Source: JBJXFY01 sp046155815
GTDB taxonomy: Bacteria; Verrucomicrobiota; Verrucomicrobiia; Limisphaerales; CAIMTB01
Direction of reading: 5' to 3'
Assembly: GCA_046155815.1 (NCBI GenBank)
Contig: JBJXFY010000205.1
Span: 1-14,510 of the forward strand
DNA length: 14,510 bases
In this document: one piece after another, positions 1-7,027 of the stretch
Position numbering within the stretch: position 1 is the stretch's first letter
Layout of the letters: the number at the start of each line of letters is the position of its first letter
The notes under the pieces: generated by a model
The model's database searches: none
What the model was told of the DNA's origin: nothing
Seen by the model: only the letters and a program-made list of their open reading frames with translations
Program-made: the position numbers and the translations under genes

Positions 1-1
1 G

Positions 2-652
2 GCCGCGGCGGAGGCGCCCATCCCGATCACGCCCGCGCAGGCCGAAAAGCTTACGCCGCTGCTCCTCGCCGCCACGGCCCGCGGCGCGCAGGTGCTGGGC
101 GGGCGCCGGGTGGAGCACGGCGAACTGCACGGGCCGATCATTGTCTCCCGTGCGCAGCCCGCCATGCGCCTGCTGCACGAGGACGTCTTCGCGCCGGTCC
201 TCGCACTGGTTGAGGTGGCCGACGATCCGGCCGCCCTCCTGGCCGCGTCGCAGTGTCCGTATGCCCTCGGGGCGTCCATCTTCTCCCGCGATGAAGCCGC
301 CGCCTACCGGCTGGCGGAGCAGATTCACGCGGGCGTCGTGACCGTCAACGACCTCATCGTCCCCACTGCCGACCCCCGTGTGGCGTTCGGGGGCCGGGGC
401 GAAAGCGGCTTTGGCGTCACCCGCGGCGCGGAGGGCCTGCTGGCGCTGACCCGGACCAAGGTTGTGTCCGTCCGCCGCGGACGGTGGCTGCCGCACCTTG
501 ATCCGGCCCGCGAAGGAGATGCCGTCCTCTTTGCCGCGGCGCTCCGCCTGACTCACGGCCGCGGCTTCCGGTCCCGCCTTGGCGCCCTGCTCGACGTCGT
601 CCGGGCCGGACGCCGGCGCGGAGGCGTTGTCCCGAGCTCGACCCATCCATGA
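2..652 (+). CDS. aldehyde dehydrogenase, C-terminal part (5' end outside window)
   Basis: The frame is open from the window edge, giving 216 residues of an NAD(P)-dependent aldehyde dehydrogenase. The C-terminal landmarks appear in order: HEDVFAPVLALVEV (about residue 59; compare E-x-F-G-P-V-L in the family), YALGASIFSRD, AGVVTVND, and FGGRGESGFG followed by a G-x-x-x-L-x-x-x-T-x-x-K-V-V tail. The NAD-binding half and the catalytic cysteine lie upstream of the window, so activity cannot be judged. After the usual family end there is an extra Arg-rich tail of about 50 residues. The stop overlaps the next start as ATGA. Next to a carotenoid desaturase, glycosyltransferase and acyltransferase, the likely role is oxidising a carotenoid aldehyde to the acid, as AldH does in staphyloxanthin synthesis. 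The family is near certain; the carotenoid substrate is inferred from context. Confidence 0.9.
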   Translation, partial: AAAEAPIPITPAQAEKLTPLLLAATARGAQVLGGRRVEHGELHGPIIVSRAQPAMRLLHEDVFAPVLALVEVADDPAALLAASQCPYALGASIFSRDEAAAYRLAEQIHAGVVTVNDLIVPTADPRVAFGGRGESGFGVTRGAEGLLALTRTKVVSVRRGRWLPHLDPAREGDAVLFAAALRLTHGRGFRSRLGALLDVVRAGRRRGGVVPSSTHP

Positions 653-1884
653 AATTTCCCCCCATCCTTCCTTGGCTCGGCTTGTGCGCGGTCCTGGCCG
701 CCGCCCAGGTTCAGGCTGCCGACTGGCCCCAGCGCCGCGGTCCGGCCAATGACGGCCACTCCGCCGAGACGGGCTGGTCCCATGTTTGGACGGCCGACGG
801 CCCGCCCGTCGCCTGGCGCCGGGACGTGGGCACGGGGTTCTCCGCCGTCACGGTCGCTGGGGGCGTGGCGTTCGTTGTGGGGAACGCCTCGGAGGCCAGC
901 GCGCTCGTCGCCCTCGACGCGGCGAGCGGCGAGCCGAGGTGGAGCTTCACCTACCCCGAGCCCTTGAACCCCAAGATGTACGAGGGCGGGCCCAACGTGA
1001 CCCCAACCGTTGCGGGCGGCCGGTTGTTCGCAGCCAGCCGGCCCGGCCTCGTCCTCTGCCTGGACGCCGCCAGCGGGAGCCTGGTCTGGAGCAACGACCT
1101 CGCCCGCGTGGTCGGCGGGAAGAACGGCGACTGGGGCATGGCCGGCGCGCCGCTCGTCTCCGGCGGGCGGGTCTTCGTGAATTTCGGCACGGCCGTCGTC
1201 GCACTCGATGCGAGCACCGGCCAGGCACAATGGCAGGCCGCGCGCGAGACCAAGGGCAAATACAGCTTCACCACGCCGGTGCTGGCGCAGGCCGGCGGAC
1301 GGCCGTTGCTGCTGGCGCACATGCAGAAGGCGCTGTTCGGGCTGGACCCCGCGGACGGCCGCGCGCTCTGGCGCCATGAGTTCGGCGCCGGTTACGAGAC
1401 GCACTGCACCGATCCTGTGCTGACGGACACGGGTGCCTTCATCAGCTCGGGCGACGACGGCGGCGAGCTGGTCGCGTTCACGACCGGGGACGTGCGGCGC
1501 GTCTGGAAAAACAAGAACCTCGGCACCTTCACCGGCACCGCCGTGCTCGTGGGCGGGCATCTCTACGGTGTGGACGCCGCCGGCTACAAGAAGGGCGGCC
1601 AGGAGCTGCGCTGTGTGTCGTCCGCCGACGGCGCCATCCGCTGGTCCCTGCCAGGCTTTGGCCAGGACAGCCTGATCGCGGCCGGCGACCGTCTGATCCT
1701 GCTCTCCGAGCGAGGCGAGCTCATGGTGGTTCGGGCCACGCCCGAGCGGCCGGAAGTCCTCGCCCGGGCGCAGGTGCTGGGCGGCAAGTGCTGGACCCAG
1801 CCCACCCTCGCCGATGCACGCCTCTACTGCCGCAACGCCAAGGGCCAGATCATCTGCCTCGACCTGCGCCCGCCTGCCTCCTGA
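649..1884 (+). CDS. exported PQQ-like beta-propeller repeat protein
   Basis: A protein of 411 residues. Residues 1-24 form a signal peptide (hydrophobic core PILPWLGLCAVLAAA, probable cleavage after VQA). The mature part opens with DWPQRRGPANDG, a variant of the W-P-Q-W-R-G-P motif of PQQ-like propellers common in Planctomycetes and Verrucomicrobia. At least six blades can be read from the pattern A-L-D-x-x-x-G-x-x-x-W: ALDAASGEPRW, CLDAASGSLVW, ALDASTGQAQW, GLDPADGRALW, FTTGDVRRVW and VSSADGAIRW. No separate dehydrogenase domain or CxxCH haem site is visible, so it may be a BamB-like or other non-enzymatic propeller in the periplasm. The ATG overlaps the upstream stop by 4 nt, which makes it a firm start and a cotranscribed gene. 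Fold is confident; its function inside a carotenoid operon is unknown. Confidence 0.88.
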   Translation: MKFPPILPWLGLCAVLAAAQVQAADWPQRRGPANDGHSAETGWSHVWTADGPPVAWRRDVGTGFSAVTVAGGVAFVVGNASEASALVALDAASGEPRWSFTYPEPLNPKMYEGGPNVTPTVAGGRLFAASRPGLVLCLDAASGSLVWSNDLARVVGGKNGDWGMAGAPLVSGGRVFVNFGTAVVALDASTGQAQWQAARETKGKYSFTTPVLAQAGGRPLLLAHMQKALFGLDPADGRALWRHEFGAGYETHCTDPVLTDTGAFISSGDDGGELVAFTTGDVRRVWKNKNLGTFTGTAVLVGGHLYGVDAAGYKKGGQELRCVSSADGAIRWSLPGFGQDSLIAAGDRLILLSERGELMVVRATPERPEVLARAQVLGGKCWTQPTLADARLYCRNAKGQIICLDLRPPAS

Positions 1885-1901
1885 TTTCCCCTGCTCCAGT
1901 C

Positions 1902-3473
1902 ATGAAGTCATCCTCCGAAGCTCCCCTCGGCATCATTGGCGGCGGCCTTGCCGGCCTGGCCGCGGCCTGCACGCTCGCCGCGCGCGGCTACCCGGTCATC
2001 CTTTTTGAGACGAACGACTGGGTCGGCGGCAAGGCGGCGGAGCTGCGCGTGGACGGCTTCCGCTTCGACATGGGGCCGACCATCCTGACGCTGCCCTCCG
2101 TGCTGCGCCGCATTTTCAACGAAGCCGGCCGGGACCTGGACGACTACCTCGACCTCCGCCGGCTGGACCCCCAGTGGCGCTGCTTCTTCACCGACGGCGC
2201 GCAGCTTGACCTGCACGAGAGCGTGGACCGCATGGCCGAGGCGCTTGACGTGCATGCTCCCGGCACCGGCTCGGGCAAGGGCTACCGGCGCTTCATGAAG
2301 CTGTCGGCCAGGCTTGATGACATCTCCCAGCGTTACTTCTTCTACAAGCCCATCGGCGGCCTGCGGGACATGTTTGACGCGAAGGCCGCCTTCAACCCCG
2401 CCGCGCTCGGTGACGTGCTGGCGATGCGCATGGGCAGAACCGTCGCGCCGACGATCCGCTCGTTCGTGCCGGACGCGCGCGCGGCGCAGATGTTCGACCA
2501 TTACACGCAGTACGTCGGCTCGAACCCGTACAACTCCCCGGCCGTGCTGTGCAGCATCGCCCACATGCAGAGCGATGAGGGCGTTTGGTACCCTATCGGC
2601 GGCACCCGTGCGGTGCCCGCTGCGCTGGCCCGGCTGGCCGGGGAACTGGGCGTCGAGATCCGCACCGGGGCCCATGTCACCCGCATCCTCACCACGGGCG
2701 ACCGGGTCACGGGCGTCGAGCTGTCCGGGGGCGAGCAGGTGCCGCTGTCGGCCGTGGTTTCGAACCGCGACGCCGTGCGCACGCACCGCGAGCTGCTTGC
2801 CGGCCACCCGGCGGCCGCGCGCTTCGAGACGCGGCGAGGCTACGAGCCGGCCTGCTCGGGGGTCGTGCTCTACCTTGGCCTCAAGCGGCGCTACGACCAC
2901 CTCCTTCATCACAACTTCGTCTTCTCGCGCGACCCGGAGGAGGAGTTTGACGCGATCTACGAACGCGGCGAGCCCGCGCCCGACCCCACGGCCTACGTCT
3001 GCGCGCCGTCGCTCACCGAGCCGGCGGTCGCCCCGCCCGGCGGCGAGGCGTTGTACGTGCTCGTCCACGCGCCCTTCCTCCGACCGCACCACGACTGGTC
3101 AACGATGTTCGCCGGCTACCGGCAGAAGATCGTGCGCAAGCTCGCCGAGACCGGCGGCATGAAGGACTTGGAGGAGCGCGTCGTGACCGAGCGCTGGCTC
3201 ACGCCGCAGGACATCCATGACCGCTACCAGGTGCTGAACGGCGCGATCTACGGCCTGGCCAGCCACGGCCGCTTCCTGGGCGCGTTCAAGCCCGGCAATC
3301 GCACGGAGATCGAGGGTCTGTACCTCGCCGGCGGGGCCGCGCATCCCGGGCCGGGCATGCCGATGGTGCTCATGTCCGGCTGGATCGCCGGCGACACGCT
3401 TGATCGCGACGGCGCCGCGCCGCGCGGGCGGCAGCCGGCCTTGGCGCGGGAGCCCGAGCTGGCTGCCGCGTGA
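1902..3473 (+). CDS. CrtI/CrtN/CrtP-family carotenoid desaturase or oxidase
   Basis: A flavoprotein of 523 residues, normal for phytoene-desaturase-type enzymes (about 490-530). The N-terminal FAD-binding fold is clear: GIIGGGLAGLAAA (residues 10-22, Gly13/15/18), then FETNDWVGGKAAE and FRFDMGPTILTLP. The C-terminal signature is LYLAGGAAHPGPGMPMVLMS, preceded by NGAIYGLASHGR. The family desaturates or oxidises linear carotenes (CrtI, CrtN, CrtP, CrtD). The exact reaction cannot be read from motifs. An aldehyde dehydrogenase and CrtQ-like glycosyltransferase in the same operon favour CrtN/CrtP-type C30 chemistry. The ATG at 1902 puts the dinucleotide fold at the usual distance from the N-terminus; the frame is open back to 1788, but that stretch overlaps the propeller gene. 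It lies 17 nt after the propeller stop, and its own stop overlaps the next start as GTGA. Confidence 0.93.
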   Translation: MKSSSEAPLGIIGGGLAGLAAACTLAARGYPVILFETNDWVGGKAAELRVDGFRFDMGPTILTLPSVLRRIFNEAGRDLDDYLDLRRLDPQWRCFFTDGAQLDLHESVDRMAEALDVHAPGTGSGKGYRRFMKLSARLDDISQRYFFYKPIGGLRDMFDAKAAFNPAALGDVLAMRMGRTVAPTIRSFVPDARAAQMFDHYTQYVGSNPYNSPAVLCSIAHMQSDEGVWYPIGGTRAVPAALARLAGELGVEIRTGAHVTRILTTGDRVTGVELSGGEQVPLSAVVSNRDAVRTHRELLAGHPAAARFETRRGYEPACSGVVLYLGLKRRYDHLLHHNFVFSRDPEEEFDAIYERGEPAPDPTAYVCAPSLTEPAVAPPGGEALYVLVHAPFLRPHHDWSTMFAGYRQKIVRKLAETGGMKDLEERVVTERWLTPQDIHDRYQVLNGAIYGLASHGRFLGAFKPGNRTEIEGLYLAGGAAHPGPGMPMVLMSGWIAGDTLDRDGAAPRGRQPALAREPELAAA

Positions 3474-4333
3474 GCGCCTCCATGTCCCCGACCGGCCAGG
3501 CTACCCGACGCGAAGCCCGCGGGCCCCGCGAGCTTCCGCCCCTGTCGCCGTGGATGCTTCGCTGGTTCGGCCGCTACAACCGCTGGTACCTGCGGCGTCA
3601 CTTCTTCTCGCTGCGCGTGAGCACGGCCGGCTGGCTGCCGGACAACGAGAATGCCGTGCCCAAGGTCGTCTTCCTCAACCACGCGGCGTGGTGGGATCCG
3701 CTCGTGTGCCTGCACCTGCGGCAGTCGCTGTTCAGCCGGCACCGGGCCTACGCGCCGATGGATGCGCGGGCGGCGGAGAAGTACGGCTTCTTCCGCCGCC
3801 TCGGATTCTTCGGCGTCGAGCCGGACACGCCGCGCGGTGCGGCCACATTCCTGCGCGTGGCCGGCGAGGCGCTGGCGGAGCCGTGGACGATGCTGTGGGT
3901 GACGCCGCAGGCCCGCTTTGCCGACCCGCGCGACCGGCCGATGCGCTTCAAGCACGGCCTCGGCCACCTCGCCGCCCGGGTCGGCACAAGCCGCCCCGGC
4001 GCACCGCAGCGCGTGCAGTTCCTGCCGCTCGCCGTCGAGTACACCTGGTGGCACGAGCGCCTGCCCGAGGTGCTGCTGCACTTCGGCGCACCGGTCGAGG
4101 TCACGGCCGCCGCCGGCCGCGAGCGCGACCCGGACGGCTGGTCACGGGACTTTGAGGAACGGCTCGAGTCCGCGATGGACGTGCTGGCCGGCGAGGCCCG
4201 CGCGCGGGATCCGGAGAAGTTCCTCAACCTCCTCGCCGGCCGGGCCGGCGTCGGCGGCGTGTACGACGTGTGGCGGCGCGTGAAGGCCGCCGCGCGCGGA
4301 CGGAAGTTCGATCCCCGCCACGGCCAGCTATGA
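3470..4333 (+). CDS. PlsC-like acyltransferase
   Basis: A protein of 287 residues. The acyltransferase motif H-x4-D is at residues 70-77 (NHAAWWDP, His71 and Asp76). A later block, VTPQARFADPRDRP (about residues 144-157), sits where PlsC enzymes have the F-P-E-G-x-R substrate-binding motif. No transmembrane helix is obvious, so it is probably a peripheral membrane enzyme. Between a carotenoid oxidase and a glycosyltransferase, the plausible job is esterifying the sugar of a glycosylated carotenoid acid with a fatty acid, the step done by CrtO in Staphylococcus. That CrtO is a smaller, unrelated-looking membrane protein, so no symbol is given. The GTG at 3470 (GTGA overlap) is chosen; ATG at 3482 is an alternative four codons in. 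The stop overlaps the next gene as ATGA. Family confident, substrate inferred. Confidence 0.88.
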   Translation: MSASMSPTGQATRREARGPRELPPLSPWMLRWFGRYNRWYLRRHFFSLRVSTAGWLPDNENAVPKVVFLNHAAWWDPLVCLHLRQSLFSRHRAYAPMDARAAEKYGFFRRLGFFGVEPDTPRGAATFLRVAGEALAEPWTMLWVTPQARFADPRDRPMRFKHGLGHLAARVGTSRPGAPQRVQFLPLAVEYTWWHERLPEVLLHFGAPVEVTAAAGRERDPDGWSRDFEERLESAMDVLAGEARARDPEKFLNLLAGRAGVGGVYDVWRRVKAAARGRKFDPRHGQL

Positions 4334-5532
4334 CCGCCCTCGCCCTCGCCGCCCTGATCCTGGCCGCGCTGCCTGCGGGGCTCTTCGTGCTGAACCTGTT
4401 CTCCTACCGCCGCACGCCGCGCTGGACCGGCCCGGTTTCCGGCGTTGGCGACCCGCCGGCGCTGGGGGTTCGGCGTCCCGCCTCCGATCGTTTCCCCCAC
4501 CGCGTCTCGGTCCTCGTTCCCGCGCGGAACGAGGAATTGGCCATCGTCCCCGCGCTGGAGTCCGTGCTAGCCAACCAGGGCGTCGAGGTCGAGGCCGTCG
4601 TGCTGGACGATCATTCCACCGACGCCACGGCGGCCAGGGTTCGTGAACTCGCCGTGCGCGATCCGCGCGTGCGGCTCGTGGAGGGCGCCTCGCTGCCCGC
4701 CGGCTGGTGCGGCAAGCAGCACGCCTGCTGGCAGCTCGCCCGCGCCGCCCGGCACGGGATGCTGGTCTTCATGGACGCCGACGTGCGCCTCGCGCCGGAT
4801 GCGCTGGCGCGGATGGCTGCCTTCCTCGGAGCCCGGCCTCAGGCACAGCTCGCCAGCGGCGTGCCGCGGCAGCTGACCGGGACCTGCCTTGAGCGGCTGC
4901 TCATCCCGTTGATTCATTTCGTGCTGCTCGGCTACCTGCCGATGGCGCGGATGCGCGCCTGCGCGAAGACCGGCTACGCCGCGGGTTGCGGCCAGCTCTT
5001 CATTGCCCGGCGCGACGCGTACTTCGCGTCCGGCGGCCACCGCGCCCTCCGTGATTCGCTGCACGACGGCGTGAAGCTGCCACGCGCTTTCCGCCGCGCC
5101 GGATTCATCACCGATCTCTTCGACGCGACCGACCTCGCGACGTGCCGCATGTACCGGTCCGCCGGCGAGGTCTGGCGCGGCCTGGGCCGGAACGCCACCG
5201 AGGGCCTGGCCCACCCCGCCGCCATCGTGCCGTGGACGCTGCTGCTCCTCGGCGGGCACGTCCTGCCGTGGGCGCTGCTCCTGGCGGCCCCGTGGCTCGA
5301 TGCCGCCACCGTGCGGCTGGCGGCCGTGGCCGCGGGGCTGACGCTCGTGCCGCGCGTGCTGGGAGCGCTGGTGTTCCGGCAAAGCTGGCTGGGCGCGGCG
5401 CTGCATCCGCTTGGCGTCGCGGCGCTGGTCGTCATCCAGTGGGAGGCGCTGGCCCGGCGCTGGCGCGGCCGGCCGGCGGAGTGGCGCGGGCGCAGCTACG
5501 CGCCGCAGGCGCCCGCTGGCGCGAAGGGCTGA
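4330..5532 (+). CDS. family 2 glycosyltransferase, CrtQ-like, membrane-bound
   Basis: A protein of 400 residues. An N-terminal membrane helix (about 3-25) precedes a GT-A domain: SVLVPARNEE (60-69), VLDDHSTD (91-98), LPAGWCGKQHACWQLA (122-137) and FMDADVRL (147-154) holding the D-x-D metal site. Later come AAGCGQLFIARRDAYFASGG and the acceptor-side Asp in HDGVKLPRAFRRAG. The C-terminus (about 298-370) is hydrophobic with two or three membrane helices, then W-R-G-R-S-Y. The P-x-G-W-x-G-K block and this layout are shared by CrtQ, which glycosylates 4,4'-diaponeurosporenoate, and by HpnB-type enzymes. With carotenoid genes upstream, CrtQ-like activity is favoured. The ATG at 4330 overlaps the previous stop (ATGA); the frame is open back to 4270, but that would give a 64-nt overlap. 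Confidence 0.9.
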   Translation: MTALALAALILAALPAGLFVLNLFSYRRTPRWTGPVSGVGDPPALGVRRPASDRFPHRVSVLVPARNEELAIVPALESVLANQGVEVEAVVLDDHSTDATAARVRELAVRDPRVRLVEGASLPAGWCGKQHACWQLARAARHGMLVFMDADVRLAPDALARMAAFLGARPQAQLASGVPRQLTGTCLERLLIPLIHFVLLGYLPMARMRACAKTGYAAGCGQLFIARRDAYFASGGHRALRDSLHDGVKLPRAFRRAGFITDLFDATDLATCRMYRSAGEVWRGLGRNATEGLAHPAAIVPWTLLLLGGHVLPWALLLAAPWLDAATVRLAAVAAGLTLVPRVLGALVFRQSWLGAALHPLGVAALVVIQWEALARRWRGRPAEWRGRSYAPQAPAGAKG

Positions 5533-5551
5533 ACGCCCCACACTGGCGGCC

Positions 5552-6049
5552 ATGCATCGTGGTTTCTTCACTGCGCTCATGCTGGCACTGGCCGTCCGGG
5601 CGGGCGCGGGCGAAGTGCAGCTCGCGTCGTTCCAGCTGAAGGACCAGTTCGGCGCCGAGCACCGGATCGAGTTCCCCCGCGCCCGCCCGCTGCTGCTGGT
5701 GGTGGGTGACCGCCGCGGCTCCGAGGAGGTGGGCGGCTGGGTACCGCCGCTCAAGGAGCGGTGGGCGCATGGAGCGGACATCGTGGGCGTGGCCGACGTG
5801 TCGGCCGTGCCCGGCTTCCTGCGCGGGCGCGTGACCGAGGGCATCCGCCGGCAGACGCCCGCATATCCGCTGCTGCTCGATTTCGGGGGCGGCGTCACGG
5901 AGGCGCTCGGCTGCGTGCCGCGCGCCGCCAACGTCTTCCTGGTCACGACCAATGGGACGGTGTCCGTCTCCGCCAGCGGGCCGGTGGACGGCGCGAAGCT
6001 TGCCCTGCTGGCCAAGGGCGTGGACCAGGTGGTTCCTCCGCGGCCGTAG
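5552..6049 (+). CDS. exported thioredoxin-fold-like protein lacking redox cysteines
   Basis: A protein of 165 residues with a signal peptide (residues 1-20, core FTALMLALAV, probable cleavage after AGAG). The mature part reads like a redoxin: FQLKDQFGAEHRIEF (27-41), a first strand ending in PLLLVVGDRRGSEEV (46-60), a helix, then YPLLLDFGGGVTEALG and VFLVTTNGTV (128-137), which resembles the Pro-adjacent strand and following hairpin of thioredoxin folds. The place where CxxC would sit (GDRRGSE) has no cysteine; the only Cys is residue 121. A thiol-disulfide role is therefore unlikely, and binding or a structural role is possible. It begins 19 nt after the glycosyltransferase stop and closes the operon. 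ATG 5552 is chosen because it gives a good signal peptide; the frame is open upstream to 5411, inside the glycosyltransferase gene. The fold assignment is by eye. Confidence 0.7.
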   Translation: MHRGFFTALMLALAVRAGAGEVQLASFQLKDQFGAEHRIEFPRARPLLLVVGDRRGSEEVGGWVPPLKERWAHGADIVGVADVSAVPGFLRGRVTEGIRRQTPAYPLLLDFGGGVTEALGCVPRAANVFLVTTNGTVSVSASGPVDGAKLALLAKGVDQVVPPRP

Positions 6050-6064
6050 GGCCGCCCGCGGAGG
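6035..6064 (+). terminator. hairpin across the stop codon, candidate end of the carotenoid operon
   Basis: A perfect 9-bp stem (6035-6043 CCTCCGCGG with 6056-6064 CCGCGGAGG) has a 12-nt loop that contains the TAG stop of the thioredoxin-like gene. No T-run follows, so it is not a classic intrinsic terminator. It may still mark the 3' end of the message, because a candidate promoter for the next operon lies about 45 nt downstream. The structure is directly visible; the function is inferred. Confidence 0.35.
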
Positions 6065-6107
6065 GCCACCCCTCAAAACTGTAATGCGGCCGCGGGGCGG
6101 TCCCGGC

Positions 6108-6135
6108 TTCACCTTTTGCCGCGGCGTGATACAAA
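6108..6135 (+). promoter_or_regulatory. candidate promoter for the sigma/anti-sigma/DUF2723 operon
   Basis: TTCACC (6108-6113) and TACAAA (6130-6135) are separated by 16 nt, and a TG sits just before the -10-like box (6127-6128), as in extended -10 promoters. The 122-nt gap is one of few AT-richer spots in the window and is the only sizeable gap before the sigma gene, whose ATG is 35 nt downstream. Both boxes are imperfect matches to the sigma-70 consensus; autoregulation by the encoded ECF-like factor from another site is also possible. Confidence 0.35.
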
Positions 6136-6170
6136 TCCCGCCCCGCCGGTGTCTCTCCGGTGGAAACGCG

Positions 6171-6725
6171 ATGGCCCGACCCGAACCCGCCGCCCGCTGG
6201 TGCGAGGAGCTGTACGCCGCCAAGGCGGCCGAGCTCCTGCTCTATGGCCGAGCCCTCGGCCTGTCGCACGGCGAGGCGGAGGACGTGCTGCACGACGTGT
6301 TCCGGCAACTGCTGGCGCTGGCGGAGGCGCCGAAGGAGCCGGCGTTCTACGCGGTGCGGGCGTTCCGGAACCGCGCGCTGAACCACCGCCGATCGCTGTG
6401 GCGGCGCGTGGCGCGCGAGTTCGAGTCCGCGCGCTGGTTCGAGCGCGAGGCCGACCCTTCGCCGGCGGAGCAGGAGGCGCTGCGCTGCCTGACGGACCTG
6501 CCGGCGGAACAGCGGGAGGTGATCGTGCTGAAGCTGTGGCACGGGCTGACGTTCGAGGCCATCGGCGAGGCGACCGGCGTGTCACCGAACACGGCGGCCG
6601 GCCGCTACCGGTACGGGATCGGGAAACTGCGCGCATGCCTGAAAGGACAAGCTCATGAACGACTGGCAGAACCTGGAGAGAGAACTGACTTTGCGGCGGC
6701 CCCGGCGGCCCTCGGCGCGTCTTGA
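6171..6725 (+). CDS. RNA polymerase sigma factor, ECF-like (sigma-70 family)
   Basis: A protein of 184 residues, the usual ECF size. Region 2 covers about residues 12-80, with EAEDVLHDVFRQLLAL (35-50), the equivalent of D-x-x-Q-E-x-F, and AFRNRALNHRR (64-74). Region 4 covers about 103-158, with LPAEQREVIVLKLW and the helix-turn-helix LTFEAIGEATGVSPNTAAGR. No region 1 or 3 is present. A purine-rich stretch (GGTGGA, 6159-6164) lies 6 nt before ATG 6171; the frame is open back to 5952, but that part overlaps the previous gene and lacks conserved sequence. The last 23 codons, beyond region 4, are shared with the start of the next gene in another frame. The factor probably directs RNA polymerase to its own operon and other targets; the signal is unknown. 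Confidence 0.9.
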   Translation: MARPEPAARWCEELYAAKAAELLLYGRALGLSHGEAEDVLHDVFRQLLALAEAPKEPAFYAVRAFRNRALNHRRSLWRRVAREFESARWFEREADPSPAEQEALRCLTDLPAEQREVIVLKLWHGLTFEAIGEATGVSPNTAAGRYRYGIGKLRACLKGQAHERLAEPGERTDFAAAPAALGAS

Positions 6726-7017
6726 GGCGCGGCTGTTCGGGCCGGCGCCCGAACCGGCCCACGTGCCGGCGGCGGCATGGCTCTCGACGGCCGCGGCGTG
6801 CGCGCTGCTGCTCGGCATCCTGTGGCCGGGCTGGAGCCCGCTGGCCGTGCAGGCGATGGGCGGCGGCCTCGACTACCGCGACTGGCGCGGACCGGCCGTG
6901 GTGCCGGCCGGCCCGGTGAACACCGTCCACCGCGGTGATTTTCCTTCGACCCACGCCGCCGTGCCCGCGACCTTCGCGTTCCTGCTGCTGGGCCAGACCA
7001 ATTTCCTGAATCGCTGA
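6655..7017 (+). CDS. short single-pass membrane protein, probable anti-sigma factor
   Basis: A protein of 120 residues with a charged N-terminal segment (1-38, rich in Arg and Glu), one membrane helix (about 39-60, AAWLSTAAACALLLGILW) and an outer part of about 60 residues ending in a second, weaker hydrophobic stretch (103-118). Position and topology fit an anti-sigma factor holding the upstream factor at the membrane. It has no zinc-binding H-x3-C-x2-C motif of classical ZAS anti-sigma domains, and the cytoplasmic part is very short. Its start lies inside the sigma gene (71-nt overlap) and is supported by AAAGGA at 6642-6647, 7 nt before the ATG. The reading frame is well supported; the anti-sigma role is inferred from context. 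Confidence 0.72.
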   Translation: MNDWQNLERELTLRRPRRPSARLEARLFGPAPEPAHVPAAAWLSTAAACALLLGILWPGWSPLAVQAMGGGLDYRDWRGPAVVPAGPVNTVHRGDFPSTHAAVPATFAFLLLGQTNFLNR

Positions 7018-7027
7018 ATCCCTCCTC

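Noticed and set aside
1908..3092. 394-codon minus-strand frame opposite the carotenoid oxidase
   Set aside because: A mirror of a well-supported flavoprotein gene, with no recognisable domain.
3470..4333. Naming the acyltransferase crtO
   Set aside because: Its H-x4-D PlsC-type motifs differ from the small staphylococcal CrtO, so the symbol would imply homology that I cannot see.
4567..6069. 500-codon minus-strand frame opposite the glycosyltransferase and redoxin-like genes
   Set aside because: It spans two real + strand genes and reads as biased low-complexity sequence.
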